From assembly GCA_963810915.1 (NCBI GenBank), contig CAWEPH010000005.1:310001-374000 (forward strand): 64,000 nucleotides of DNA, written 5' to 3'. The position numbers were made by a program, and so were the translations under genes. This DNA is from JAOUEA01 sp963810915 (GTDB lineage Bacteria > Actinomycetota > UBA4738 > HRBIN12). Positions 1-8,431 of the stretch are shown one piece after another. The stretch's first letter is position 1; every line of letters begins with the position of its first letter. The notes below the pieces were generated by a model that was not told where the DNA came from, did not search any database, and saw nothing but the letters and a program-made list of their open reading frames with translations.

Positions 1-933
1 ATGCGCGTTGTTGCCCGAGAGGGCTTCCGGTCCGGCGACGGGGAACGTGACCGGCACCTGCACGCCTCCCCCGTTCGGCAGGAGGGGCGACGGCGCGTGC
101 GGCCAGGCCAGCCCGGAGCCCGGCTGGTCGGCCTTCACGAGGTTCTCGCGCCACAGCACCCGTCCGGACGCGGCGTCGATCACGGCGCGATCGATGCGCG
201 ACGGCGAGATGTTGGCGATGGTGGCCCAGGCGAGCCGGCTGGCCCCGGGGGTCGGGAATCGCACGAGGGTGGCACGGTCGCGAGGGCCGGGGATCGGGGA
301 GGCGCGACGAGATCCGACGCTCGCGGACGCTTGGGTGACCTCGATCGCGTCGGCGGCCGTGAGCGTCGGGCGGGTCGGCGCCGGAGCACGCACGACGTGG
401 TAGACCGGGCCGATCATCGCGATCAGGGATCCGTCGGCCCTGACCGCGGCCTTCAGCCCGGCCCCGAAGATCGGTTCGTCTCCCACGACCTGCACCCACG
501 AGAGGTGATGGGTCCCGAGGATGTCCACGTAGTCGTCGCGGAACGCGAGCAGATCGACGTCGGTCGGCGTGAGCCCGAAGGCGTCGAGGTGGTCCCGGAG
601 GAACCCGAGTGCGACCTGCTGCGGGGCGACGCCGCTCGGCCCCGTGAGGGTCCCGTCGATGTTGGTCACCCAGCGCACCGCCCCCATGTACGGGTCGGTG
701 TCCACCAGGACCCCGCTCCCGATCGAGTCCGTGAGCGCGGCGCGTGCCGAGAGCATGTCGGGCGTCGCAGGTGCGGCGAGCGGGCCGCGCCGCTGGCCAT
801 GCATGACCGCATCCTCGTGGGGCCCTGCGAACGCGGGCCCAGAGGTGACCGATGCCAACCCCCCGGCCAGGATCGTCCAGGCCGCAAGCATCACGACGAG
901 GGGACGACCCGGTCGCGACGGCGCCTTCCCCAT
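1..933 (-). CDS. Secreted M36 (fungalysin)-like metallopeptidase, N-terminal part
   Basis: The frame is open from an ATG at 933 to the window edge (311 codons), so the catalytic domain lies outside. Residues 1-37 form a signal peptide: an Arg/Lys start, a hydrophobic core (LVVMLAAWTILAGG) and an A-x-A cleavage site (AFA). Residues about 75-180 resemble the FTP plus PepSY propeptide of thermolysin/fungalysin proteases (FLRDHLDAFGLTPTDVDLL, then a GxGLKAAVRADGSL segment). The last visible residues, EALSGNNAH, match the start of the M36 mature domain (GNNAHVY-type). An exported protease is inferred; the HExxH zinc site is not in view. An M4-type protein is the alternative. Confidence 0.7.
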   Translation of the reverse strand, partial: MGKAPSRPGRPLVVMLAAWTILAGGLASVTSGPAFAGPHEDAVMHGQRRGPLAAPATPDMLSARAALTDSIGSGVLVDTDPYMGAVRWVTNIDGTLTGPSGVAPQQVALGFLRDHLDAFGLTPTDVDLLAFRDDYVDILGTHHLSWVQVVGDEPIFGAGLKAAVRADGSLIAMIGPVYHVVRAPAPTRPTLTAADAIEVTQASASVGSRRASPIPGPRDRATLVRFPTPGASRLAWATIANISPSRIDRAVIDAASGRVLWRENLVKADQPGSGLAWPHAPSPLLPNGGGVQVPVTFPVAGPEALSGNNAH

Positions 934-1127
934 CGCCAAGCCCTCCCGATCGGATCTCGCCCCCGACGCTAACACCCGGAGATGTCCAACAACCAAGCGC
1001 ATGGGCTGCCGCGGACGCGGTCCCGGGGGTCGGTCGGGAGGTCGTGTCGTTGACGTGCTCACTCGCTTGAAGGCAGCCGGCCCGCGCGCTCGACGTCGAC
1101 ACCCAGCGGGGAGCCACCCCCTCAGCG

Positions 1128-1146
1128 GAGTGCTGGCACCCCCCGC
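1128..1146 (+). promoter_or_regulatory. USP palindrome, copy 1 (GTGCTGGCAC + C-tract)
   Basis: The perfect inverted repeat GTGC-TG-GCAC (1130-1139) is followed by a C-tract. Its centre lies about 90 bp upstream of the universal stress protein start at 1225. The same element in the same orientation lies about 89 bp upstream of the USP-ABC1 fusion gene. It is probably a regulator binding site; the factor is unknown. Confidence 0.5.
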
Positions 1147-1224
1147 GGATCGTGGTGGCGACCGGGTCGTTTCCCCAGCTCAGGGGCCCTACGGTGAAGT
1201 CGCACCGCAAGAAGGAGGCACGTC

Positions 1225-1632
1225 ATGAAGAAGATCCTGGTCGGAACGGACACCACGGCCTCGGCGGATATGGCCGTGCAGGACGCGGCCGAGCTCGCCC
1301 GGGCGCGCGGCGCCGAGCTGCTGGTGCTGTACGTGGCCCCGGAGGAGAACCTGCGATCCGTCGTCGATCCCGCGAAGGCCGCCAGCCCCGAGAACTACCT
1401 CGCCGGTCTGCCCCAGCGCTTCGAGGGCGTGACCACGTCGACCCGCATGGAACGTGGGGACCCTGCAGAGCGGATCTGCCAGGTGGCCGCGGACGAGGGA
1501 GCCGACACGATCGTCGTCGGCAACCGCGGCGCACACGGGAGCTGGTGGCGGGTGCGCGACAGCGTCCCGAACCTCGTCCTCCGGCACTCGCCGTGCAGCG
1601 TCTTCGTGGTGGACACGAGGAGGGCTCAGTAG
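1225..1632 (+). CDS. Universal stress protein (single UspA domain)
   Basis: 135 residues, the normal size for one UspA domain. It starts KKILVGTDTTASAD, with the nucleotide-contacting Asp at residue 9. The ATP-binding loop is at residues 98-106 (GNRGAHGSW) and is followed by SVPNLVLRHSPCSVFVV, the usual C-terminal strand. An AGGAGG ribosome site at about 1212-1217 fixes the ATG at 1225. USPs bind ATP or AMP and help cells survive stress or dormancy; the client here is unknown. It stands alone, converges on a response regulator across a hairpin terminator, and shares an upstream palindrome with the USP-kinase fusion at 6072-8180. Confidence 0.92.
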   Translation: MKKILVGTDTTASADMAVQDAAELARARGAELLVLYVAPEENLRSVVDPAKAASPENYLAGLPQRFEGVTTSTRMERGDPAERICQVAADEGADTIVVGNRGAHGSWWRVRDSVPNLVLRHSPCSVFVVDTRRAQ

Positions 1633-1668
1633 TGCCAGTGCCTGTCGCCGGACCCCCGGGCGCGGGTG

Positions 1669-1697
1669 GTAGGCCGGGATCCCCTCGTCCCGGCCTA
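1669..1697. terminator. Bidirectional hairpin terminator
   Basis: An 11-bp perfect stem (GTAGGCCGGGA / TCCCGGCCTAC) with a short loop lies between the convergent USP and response-regulator genes. It overlaps the stop codon of the latter (1695-1697). Confidence 0.7.
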
Positions 1698-2363
1698 CGG
1701 TTGCTCGGTCTCGCGGAGGAACGCCAGGACGGCCATCACCCGTCGATGGACGTCGGGCTCCTCCGTGAGGTCGAGCTTGTGGAAGAGCGCGTTGATGTGC
1801 TTCTCGACGGCGCGCTCCGTGAGGAAGAGCGACTTGGCGATGGCCGCGTTGTTCTCGCCCTGGGCCATGTGCGAGAGGACCTCTCGCTCCCGGTCGGTGA
1901 GCGAGGCGAGCGGGGAGTGCGCCATCCGATCCTTGGCGGCCACGAGCTCCTCGACGACCTTGGGGTCGAGCACGCTCCCCCCGCGGCTGACCTCCTCGAG
2001 CGCGCGGATCAGCTCGTCGATGTCCGCGACGCGCTCCTTCAACAGGTAGCCGAGTCCGGCCGCGCCGTCCTTGAGGAGCGCGTACGCGTACTCCTCCTCG
2101 ACGAACTGCGACAGCACGACGACGCCCACATCGGGGTGCTCGGCGCGGATCTGCTTGGCCGCCTCGATGCCCTCGTTGGTGTTGGTGGGGGGCATCCGGA
2201 TGTCGGTGAGGACGGCGTCGGGCGCGTGGGCCTCGACGGCGGCGAGCAGCTCGTCGCGGTCGGCGGCCATCGCGACGAGGTCGATGTCGTCGCAGGTGGC
2301 CAGCAGCGCGGCTGTTCCTTCGCGCACCAGGTAGTTATCCTCCGCGAACACCACTCGGATCAT
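1695..2363 (-). CDS. NarL/FixJ-family response regulator
   Basis: 222 residues. The receiver domain (residues 1-120) has acidic residues in FAEDN and the phospho-acceptor Asp54 in VLTDIRMPP, with switch residues in VVVLSQF and the Lys of LLKERV. The LuxR/GerE DNA-binding domain (about 153-210) contains LTDREREVLSHMAQG and an AEK-type recognition helix. The ATG at 2363 is chosen because a TACCAT -10 box lies 6 nt upstream, giving a leaderless start; an in-frame ATG at 2378 would add five residues. It is divergent from the receiver-cyclase protein, whose receiver is similar (EDN-LVREG, TDI-MPP). The kinase at 3675 is the likely partner for both. Confidence 0.9.
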   Translation of the reverse strand: MIRVVFAEDNYLVREGTAALLATCDDIDLVAMAADRDELLAAVEAHAPDAVLTDIRMPPTNTNEGIEAAKQIRAEHPDVGVVVLSQFVEEEYAYALLKDGAAGLGYLLKERVADIDELIRALEEVSRGGSVLDPKVVEELVAAKDRMAHSPLASLTDREREVLSHMAQGENNAAIAKSLFLTERAVEKHINALFHKLDLTEEPDVHRRVMAVLAFLRETEQP

Positions 2364-2407
2364 GCGCGGATGGTACACGGGGCAACCGCGCGGAAGGGAC
2401 TCGCCGC

Positions 2408-3697
2408 ATGACCGCCATCCGGGTCGTCCTCGGAGAGGACAACGTCCTCGTGCGCGAGGGCGTCCGGGCGCTGCTCGACTCCTACGACGATGTCGAGGTG
2501 GTCGGCGTGGCCGCCGACGCCCCCTCGCTCCTCGCCACGGCCGCCGAGCATGTCCCCGACGTCGTGGTGACCGACATCAAGATGCCGCCCTCCTTCCAAC
2601 TGGAGGGGATCGATTGCGCGCACGAGATCCGCGACCATCATCCGGACACGGGCGTGGTGGTCCTATCGGCCCACGACGACGAGGAGTACGCGCTGGCCCT
2701 GCTCGGCAAGGGTCGCAGTGGCCTCGCCTATCTCCTGAAGGACCGCATCGCCCAGGGGGACGAGCTCGTGCGGGCAATCCGCGAGGTTCACGCCGGTGGT
2801 TCCACGGTCGACCCTCTGATCGCCGAACGGCTCTCCGGACGCGACGACACCGGCACCAACGACCGGGCGTTGCTGGACATGATGGCCAAGGGACTCGGAT
2901 ACGCCGAGATCGCCGCGGCCCTCGACACCACGCAGGAGTCCGTCGACCGCCAGGTGACGGAGCTGTTCAGCCGGATGGCCGGCGACGGCGGGAGCTCCGG
3001 CCTGGTGGACGAGTTCAAACGGCTGCACTCGGCCGTGGTCGAGCAGACCGCCTCGCGGAAGACGCTCGCGTCCTTCGTCCCGAGCCAGCTGGCCGACCGC
3101 CTCGCGGCGCAGCCCGACGCTCCGATCGAGCCGCAGGAGTGCGAAGTCTCGGTGCTGTTCTCCGACATCCGCGGCTTCTCGACGCTCGCCGAGCGCCTCG
3201 GCGCGCGCGACGTGGCCACCGTGGTCGGCAAGCATCTGTCCGCCATGGCCGAGGTCGTGGCGGCCCACGGCGGCACGATCGACAAGTTCCAGGGCGACGC
3301 GGTCATGGCGATCTTCGGCGCGCCCGAACCCCAGCCCGACCACGCCGAGCGGGCGCTCCGATGCGCGATCGCGATGCAGGCCCGCCAAGGAGAGCTCAAC
3401 GATGAGGGGTGGGACGTGGAGGATCTGCCCACCCTCGGCGTCGGGATCGGCGTCAACACCGGCCTCGTGATCGCGGGCACGGTCGGTGGCGGCGGCCGGC
3501 TCGAATACACGGTGGTGGGGGACGCGGTGAACGTCGCGTCCCGCCTGCAGTCCGAGGCGGAAGGCGGCGAGATCGTCGCCGCGGCCAGCACCGTCGCCTC
3601 TGCACCGAGCATCGCCTGCGAGTCCATCGGCCCGCGCCACGTGAAGGGCCGCGAGGAGCCTGTCGAGGTGTTCCGTGTCCACGTCGACGTCGGCTGA
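2408..3697 (+). CDS. Response regulator - HTH-like - class III adenylyl cyclase fusion
   Basis: 429 residues with three parts. Residues 1-125 are a NarL-type receiver (Asp56 in VVTDIKMPP, Lys111). Residues about 150-192 look like a remnant LuxR helix-turn-helix (AEIAAALDTTQESVDRQV). Residues about 245-425 are a class III nucleotide cyclase: metal Asp253 (SDIRGFS) and Asp297 (GDAVMAIFG), Lys293 in the base-selecting position, and transition-state Asn375 and Arg379 (GDAVNVASRL). All catalytic positions are present, so an active cyclase is expected. Adenylyl rather than guanylyl activity is inferred from Lys293 and EYTVVGD. Phosphorylation presumably gates cAMP synthesis. The histidine kinase downstream overlaps it by 23 nt, which suggests co-translation. 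Confidence 0.88.
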   Translation: MTAIRVVLGEDNVLVREGVRALLDSYDDVEVVGVAADAPSLLATAAEHVPDVVVTDIKMPPSFQLEGIDCAHEIRDHHPDTGVVVLSAHDDEEYALALLGKGRSGLAYLLKDRIAQGDELVRAIREVHAGGSTVDPLIAERLSGRDDTGTNDRALLDMMAKGLGYAEIAAALDTTQESVDRQVTELFSRMAGDGGSSGLVDEFKRLHSAVVEQTASRKTLASFVPSQLADRLAAQPDAPIEPQECEVSVLFSDIRGFSTLAERLGARDVATVVGKHLSAMAEVVAAHGGTIDKFQGDAVMAIFGAPEPQPDHAERALRCAIAMQARQGELNDEGWDVEDLPTLGVGIGVNTGLVIAGTVGGGGRLEYTVVGDAVNVASRLQSEAEGGEIVAAASTVASAPSIACESIGPRHVKGREEPVEVFRVHVDVG

Positions 3698-5778
3698 GAA
3701 CGTCCCGGCCGCCCGGCTCGCGCGGTGGCCCTGGCTCCTGGTCGGCCTGTTCGTCGTCTTCGCGACCCTCGGGACCATCCTCGTCGTCGCCAACGGCGAG
3801 CCCGTGGTCGGGCAGGTCTCCTACCTCGTCGCGTTCTCGATGTTCGCCGTGGTCGGCGCCCTCATCGTGAGCCGCGACCGCCGCAACCGGATCGGCATCC
3901 TGCTGATGTGGTCCGCGCTGGTCACGGGGATGGCGTTCGTGACGGGAGAGCTGACGACGTGGCTCGTGACGGAAGGACATCGCGGGCCGCTCGTCGTAGT
4001 CGTGGGACTCCTGAACGGCATCGGCTGGGGGCTGGGCGTCCTCGCGGTCGTGTTCTTCCTCCCGCTGCTGTTCCCCGACGGGCGGCTTCCTTCGCCTCGG
4101 TGGCGCATCTACGTCTGGTTCGTGATCGGATTCCTCGCGCTCCTGCTGATCTCGCTGGTGTTCGGGCAAGAGACGCTGACGGGGTCGGGCGACACCGGAG
4201 TCGGGGTCGCGAACCCGTTGTACATACGAGCGGTGGGTGGTCTGCCGACGCTCGACCCGGCGATCGCGATCCTGCTTCCCGGGCTCTTCGCGCTGACGAT
4301 CTACTCCCTCTTCCGGCGGTTCCGCCGTTCCTCCGGGGTCGAGCGGCAACAGATCAAGTGGGCGACGTTCGGGTTCCTCAGTGCGCTCGTCCTCACGATC
4401 GTCAGCGGCGTGATCGAGGATCCGGGCCTGAGCGGGTTCATCGGCGGGATCGGCTTCCTCGCGTTCCCGGTCTCGATCGGGGTCGCGGTGCTGCGCTACC
4501 ACCTCTACGACCTGGACGTCGTCGTGAAGAAGGCGGTGGTGTACGCGGCGCTCGCGTTGTTCGCGACGCTCGTCTACCTGGCGCTCGTCGTCGGGCTCGG
4601 CGCGTGGCTCGGCAGGGGCAGCTCGTTCCTCACCATGGTCGCGGCGGTCATCGTCGCGGTCACGTTCCAGCCGGTGCGAGAACGCCTCAGCCGGTTCGCG
4701 AACCGGGTGGTGTACGGGAACCGCGCGACGCCCTACGAGATCCTGACCGACTTCTCCGAGCGCGTGGGCGAGACCTATGCGGACGTGGACGTCCTGCCCC
4801 GGATGGCCCGTGTACTCGGCGAGGGGATCGGGGCCGAACGCAGCGACGTCTGGCTGACGGTCGGGTCCGAACTCCGCCAGGTGGCGGCATGGCCGGAGGG
4901 GACCCCCACGACCGGACACGTGCCGATGCCAAACGGGTCGGGCGTCTCGATCCCCGAGATGGATCGCGTGTACGTCGTCGAGCAGGCCGGAGACGTGCTC
5001 GGTGCGCTCGCGGTCCGCAAGCCACCGAGCGACCCGGTGTCCCCCGCCGACGAGAAGCTCATCGCGGGCTTGGCGTCGCAGGCGGGACTCGTGCTGCGGA
5101 ACGTCCGTCTCACCGAGGAGCTGAAGCTCCGCCTGGACGATCTCAAGGCGGCGCAGAAGCGCCTCGTCTCCGCGCAGGACCAGGAGCGCCGCCGACTGGA
5201 GCGGAACATCCACGACGGCGCCCAGCAGCAGCTGGTCGCCCTCGCCGTGAAGGCCAGGCTTGCCCGCACGCTGACCGAGCGGGAACCCGCGAAGGCCACC
5301 GAGATGCTGACCCAGATGGAGTCGGAGACCCAGCGTACGCTCGAGGACCTGCGGGATCTCGCGCGCGGGATCTATCCGCCGCTGCTGGCGGACAAGGGCC
5401 TGGTCGCATGCGCTCACGGCACAGGCGCGCAAGGGTCCCGTTCCCGTCGAGGTCCAGGCCGACGGCGTCGGCCGATACCCCCAGGAGGTCGAGGCCGCCG
5501 TGTACTTCTCTGCGCTCGAAGCGCTGCAGAACGTCGGGAAATACGCGGAGGCGGAACACGTCGTGGTCCGGCTCGGGCAAGATGACGGGATGCTGACCTT
5601 CGAGGTGCGCGACGACGGGCGTGGGTTCGACCCGGAACGCACGGGATACGGAACCGGGCTGCAGGGGATGGCGGACCGACTCGCCGTCCTCGACGGTGCC
5701 CTCAGCGTGGACTCCCGTCCCGGCGGCGGGACCACGGTGCGCGGCCGGCTGCCGATCTCGACCTCGGTGAGCGCCTGA
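3675..5778 (+). CDS. Membrane sensor histidine kinase (TM-GAF-HisKA_3), frame-broken
   Basis: About 700 residues once a single-base break near 5409 is repaired (an extra T in GTC-GCA-t-GCG; the downstream frame reads ALTAQARKGPVPVEV). The N-terminus carries about six to eight membrane helices over residues 20-325. A GAF-like region follows at about 355-470. The dimerisation/phosphotransfer segment has ERRRLERNIHDGAQQQL, the His motif of the NarX/DesK family. The ATPase domain carries the N box (ALQNVGKY), DDGRGFD and a GTGLQGM loop. It follows the receiver-cyclase gene with a 23-nt overlap and probably phosphorylates that protein and the divergent NarL regulator. The break is more likely a sequence error than decay because both halves keep full motifs. 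Confidence 0.85.
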
Positions 5779-6029
5779 TGTCGGCGCACGTCACCCCGCG
5801 GCCCAAGGGCTTCTTCCGCAAGGCGGAGCGCGTGATGGTGGGCGTGGTCATGACGGTCGCGGCGTTCCTGCTCGAGAAGGTCGTCATGCGGACGATCAAA
5901 CAGGAGAAGGCCTCGGGTGGCGATCCCCTCGCCGCCGCTCGTCCCCGCCGTGAGGCCGGTCGCGGGGGCCCGGGCGAGTTCGACGTCGATCTCGACGAGC
6001 AGCTCCGCGGGGAGTCGCCGAAGCGTTGA
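5778..6029 (+). CDS. Small hypothetical protein with one membrane helix
   Basis: 83 residues, starting in a TGATG overlap with the kinase stop, so translation is coupled. A basic N-terminus is followed by a hydrophobic stretch (MVGVVMTVAAFLLEKVVM, about residues 20-37). The tail is polar and charged, ending DVDLDEQLRGESPKR. It resembles small actinobacterial proteins of unknown role found beside two-component genes. No family recognised. A membrane-anchored accessory of the kinase is possible but rests only on position. Confidence 0.6.
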   Translation: MSAHVTPRPKGFFRKAERVMVGVVMTVAAFLLEKVVMRTIKQEKASGGDPLAAARPRREAGRGGPGEFDVDLDEQLRGESPKR

Positions 6030-6071
6030 CGATGCGGCGGGCACCAGGGACGAGGCGGCGAGTCTTCGCGC

Positions 6072-8180
6072 TCAGTGCTTGCGGATGATGTCGACGAGCA
6101 TGCCGATCGTCAGCAGGGCGCCCGCCACGCCGAAGGCGACCGGCACCCACGTGGGGGACTTGTCCGAGACGGCCGTCAGCCCGCTCGCGAGGACCGCGGC
6201 ACCGGCCGTGAGGGCGAGGGCCAGCCGCCGCCCGGCGCGCCGGATCGTGGCTTCGAGGGTCGTGGCCCGGAAGTTGACCTCGAGCTTCTGTCCCGGCCGG
6301 GCGCCGATCAGCCGTTCCACGGCCTCGATCACGCGCATCGCGCGGACCTTGAACTTCTGGGTCTGATAGAAGACCGCCTTCGGGTCGAGCTTGCCGCCCA
6401 TCTGTTTGAAGACGCTCCGCATCAGGAACGACCCCGCGACGTCGAACGGGTCGAGCTCGGGGTCGAGGGCCGCGGTCGCGAGCTGCATCTGCGCGAGCGC
6501 CTTGCCCGTCAGCGTGAGCGACGCCGGCAGCGGCACGCCGTGGCGCAGCGAGATCTCCGTCATCTCCTGCAGGATCGGCCCGAGCTGGATGTCCGCCAGG
6601 TTCGCGGTGCGGTACTCGACCATCAGCTCGCCGATCTCCGCCTGGAACGCGTCCACGTCGAGGTCCGTCCGGTCGATGGCGCCGGCGAGCATCAGCGAGA
6701 CGTCGGTGAGGAACGAGACGTCCTCCTGCCAGAAGGCCATCAACAGCAGCATCAGCTGCTCGCGCATCTCCGGACCGACCTCGCCGACCATGCCGAAGTC
6801 GAGGAAGTAGATCTTGTCCTGCCACCACATCAGGTTCCCGGGATGGGGGTCGGCGTGGAAGAACCCGTCCACCAGGATCTGCTTGTAGTAGCTCTCCAGC
6901 AGCTGGCGGGCGGCCTGCTTGCGCTCGGGCCCTTCCGGCGCCTGCGAGATGGGGATCCCCTGGATCTCCTGCATCACCAGGAGTCTCGAGGTCGAGATGT
7001 CGTTGAAGACGCCCGGCACGTCGAGACGGTCGTACTCCGCGATGACCGTGTGCATCCGGGCGATGTTGGCCGCCTCCTGGCGGAAGTCCAGCTCGCGATG
7101 CAGCGAGGACGAGAGGTGCTCGAAGACGGCCCCCATGTCGATCACCTGGTTCAGCCCGGGGCGCCCGCTCACCTTCTCGGCGAACAGCTCCAGCAGCGCG
7201 AGGTCCTGCTCGATCTCGCCTCGCGCGTCGGGGCGCTGCACCTTCACGACGACGCGATCGCCGCTCGCGAGGGTCGCGCGGTGGACCTCGGCGATGGTGC
7301 CCGCGGCGAGCGGCTTGGGGTCGATCGACTCGAACACGTCCTCCCACGGGACGCCGAGCTCCTGCTCCATCACCTTGACGACCTGCTCCTCCGACAGCGG
7401 CGTGACGTGGTCCTGCAGCGTCGCGAGCTCGTCGATGAACTCCGGCGGGAGCAGGTCGGGGCGCGTCGAGAGCACCTGGCCGAGCTTCGAGAAGGTCGGG
7501 CCGAGCTCCTCGAGCGCCGCGCGCAGCCGCTTGGCCTGGCGTGCGCGGCCGACCGAGCCGTCCTCGTCGGGGCGACCGAAGAGCTCCTTCAGGCCGTGCT
7601 TGGCGAAGACGGCGGTGATGTGGGCGCCGCGCGCCGTGAGGCGCGGCTCGGCGGGCTCCTGGTCCTCGAGGCTCCCCCGGATGACGGTGGGGGTCGGGCG
7701 CGCCAGCGTGGCCGTGGCCTTCCCGTTGGCCGAGACCGTGTTCACGATGATGACGGTGCACCGCGCGTTGTGGCTGATGCGGTTGGGCACGTTGCCCAGC
7801 AGGAACTCCTTGCGCCCGGCCATGCCCGCGTTGCCCACGACCAGGACGTCGATCGCCTCGTGCTCGGCCGCGTGCACGATGGCCATCGCCGGGTCGTCGT
7901 CGATCACCACGTGGGCGTGCCCCCGCTCGCCGGCGACCTCCCGCGCGTAGTGGGCGAGCGCGTCCGCCGCGCCCGCCGCGCGGGTGCCTTCCGCCGCGCC
8001 GTACTGGGTCCCCCCCGGGTGCTCCCGCAGGATCACCTGCACGATGTGCAGCTCCGCGGCGAAGCGATCGGCGAACGAGGCGGCCCAGCGCACGGCGCGT
8101 TCGGCGGTCTCGGATCGGTCGGTCCCGACCATGACCTTGCTGACGGGGCCCATCACTTCGGCATCGGCGTCGCGACTCAT
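6072..8180 (-). CDS. USP domain - ABC1/UbiB-family kinase fusion
   Basis: About 702 residues. Residues about 12-150 are a universal stress protein domain (KVMVGTDRSETAERAV; VVGNAGMAGRKEFLLGNVPNR). After a linker comes an ABC1/ADCK/UbiB kinase-like domain with its A-rich loop (KPLAAGTIAEVHRA), ATP Lys (VVVKVQRP), FRQEAAN, catalytic HADPHPGN and metal-binding YFLDFGMVG. Two hydrophobic helices close the C-terminus (LALALTAGAAVLASGL and VAFGVAGALLTIGMLV). ABC1 proteins act in quinone or lipid homeostasis at membranes; the USP domain would add nucleotide or stress sensing. The ATG at 8180 follows a CATGAT box by 6 nt. The same frame is open further upstream, but that part looks non-coding. Confidence 0.88.
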   Translation of the reverse strand: MSRDADAEVMGPVSKVMVGTDRSETAERAVRWAASFADRFAAELHIVQVILREHPGGTQYGAAEGTRAAGAADALAHYAREVAGERGHAHVVIDDDPAMAIVHAAEHEAIDVLVVGNAGMAGRKEFLLGNVPNRISHNARCTVIIVNTVSANGKATATLARPTPTVIRGSLEDQEPAEPRLTARGAHITAVFAKHGLKELFGRPDEDGSVGRARQAKRLRAALEELGPTFSKLGQVLSTRPDLLPPEFIDELATLQDHVTPLSEEQVVKVMEQELGVPWEDVFESIDPKPLAAGTIAEVHRATLASGDRVVVKVQRPDARGEIEQDLALLELFAEKVSGRPGLNQVIDMGAVFEHLSSSLHRELDFRQEAANIARMHTVIAEYDRLDVPGVFNDISTSRLLVMQEIQGIPISQAPEGPERKQAARQLLESYYKQILVDGFFHADPHPGNLMWWQDKIYFLDFGMVGEVGPEMREQLMLLLMAFWQEDVSFLTDVSLMLAGAIDRTDLDVDAFQAEIGELMVEYRTANLADIQLGPILQEMTEISLRHGVPLPASLTLTGKALAQMQLATAALDPELDPFDVAGSFLMRSVFKQMGGKLDPKAVFYQTQKFKVRAMRVIEAVERLIGARPGQKLEVNFRATTLEATIRRAGRRLALALTAGAAVLASGLTAVSDKSPTWVPVAFGVAGALLTIGMLVDIIRKH

Positions 8181-8257
8181 GGGCGCATCATGACGGGTGA
8201 AGCAAGGGCGGGGAAGGGTGGCCGCCCGGTCAGGCTCGAGCGCGCTCCCGAACCCCG

Positions 8258-8280
8258 ACGGGGGTGCCAGCACCCCCGGA
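8258..8280 (-). promoter_or_regulatory. USP palindrome, copy 2
   Basis: GGGGGTGC-CA-GCACCCCC is an 8-bp perfect inverted repeat with a 2-nt centre (8261-8278). On the minus strand it reads GTGCTGGCACCCCC, as in copy 1 at 1130. Its centre lies about 88.5 bp upstream of the fusion gene start. It also lies just upstream of the tRNA-Thr promoter on the other strand. Confidence 0.5.
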
Positions 8281-8293
8281 AGGGGACCCTTGA

Positions 8294-8299
8294 TAGACT
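8294..8299 (+). promoter_or_regulatory. -10 box of tRNA-Thr(CGT)
   Basis: TAGACT lies exactly 11 nt before the first tRNA base. The second tRNA-Thr of the window has the same hexamer at the same distance. No clear -35 box is seen. Confidence 0.55.
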
Positions 8300-8310
8300 C
8301 AGCGACTGCC

Positions 8311-8382
8311 GCCGGAGTAGCTCAGGGGCAGAGCAACCGCCTCGTAAGTGGTAGGTCGTGGGTTCAAATCCCACCTCCGGCT
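8311..8382 (+). tRNA. tRNA-Thr (anticodon CGT)
   Basis: Full cloverleaf: acceptor GCCGGAG/CTCCGGC, D-arm GCTC/GAGC, anticodon stem ACCGC/GTGGT with loop CTCGTAA (anticodon CGT, reads ACG), and T-arm GTGGG-TTCAAAT-CCCAC. Discriminator base T. CCA is not encoded. Confidence 0.95.
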
Positions 8383-8431
8383 CTGGAGGGCCATCCCGAG
8401 TGAGGCACAGCTGTTGCTAGAATCCGCCGCG

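Noticed and set aside
3453..6044. Very long open frame on the minus strand opposite the cyclase and kinase genes
   Set aside because: It has low-complexity Arg/Asp/Pro composition with no motif and lies antisense to well-supported domains. A typical high-GC shadow.
6075..8354. Plus-strand open frame opposite the USP-ABC1 gene
   Set aside because: A shadow: codon positions mirror the conserved kinase on the other strand.
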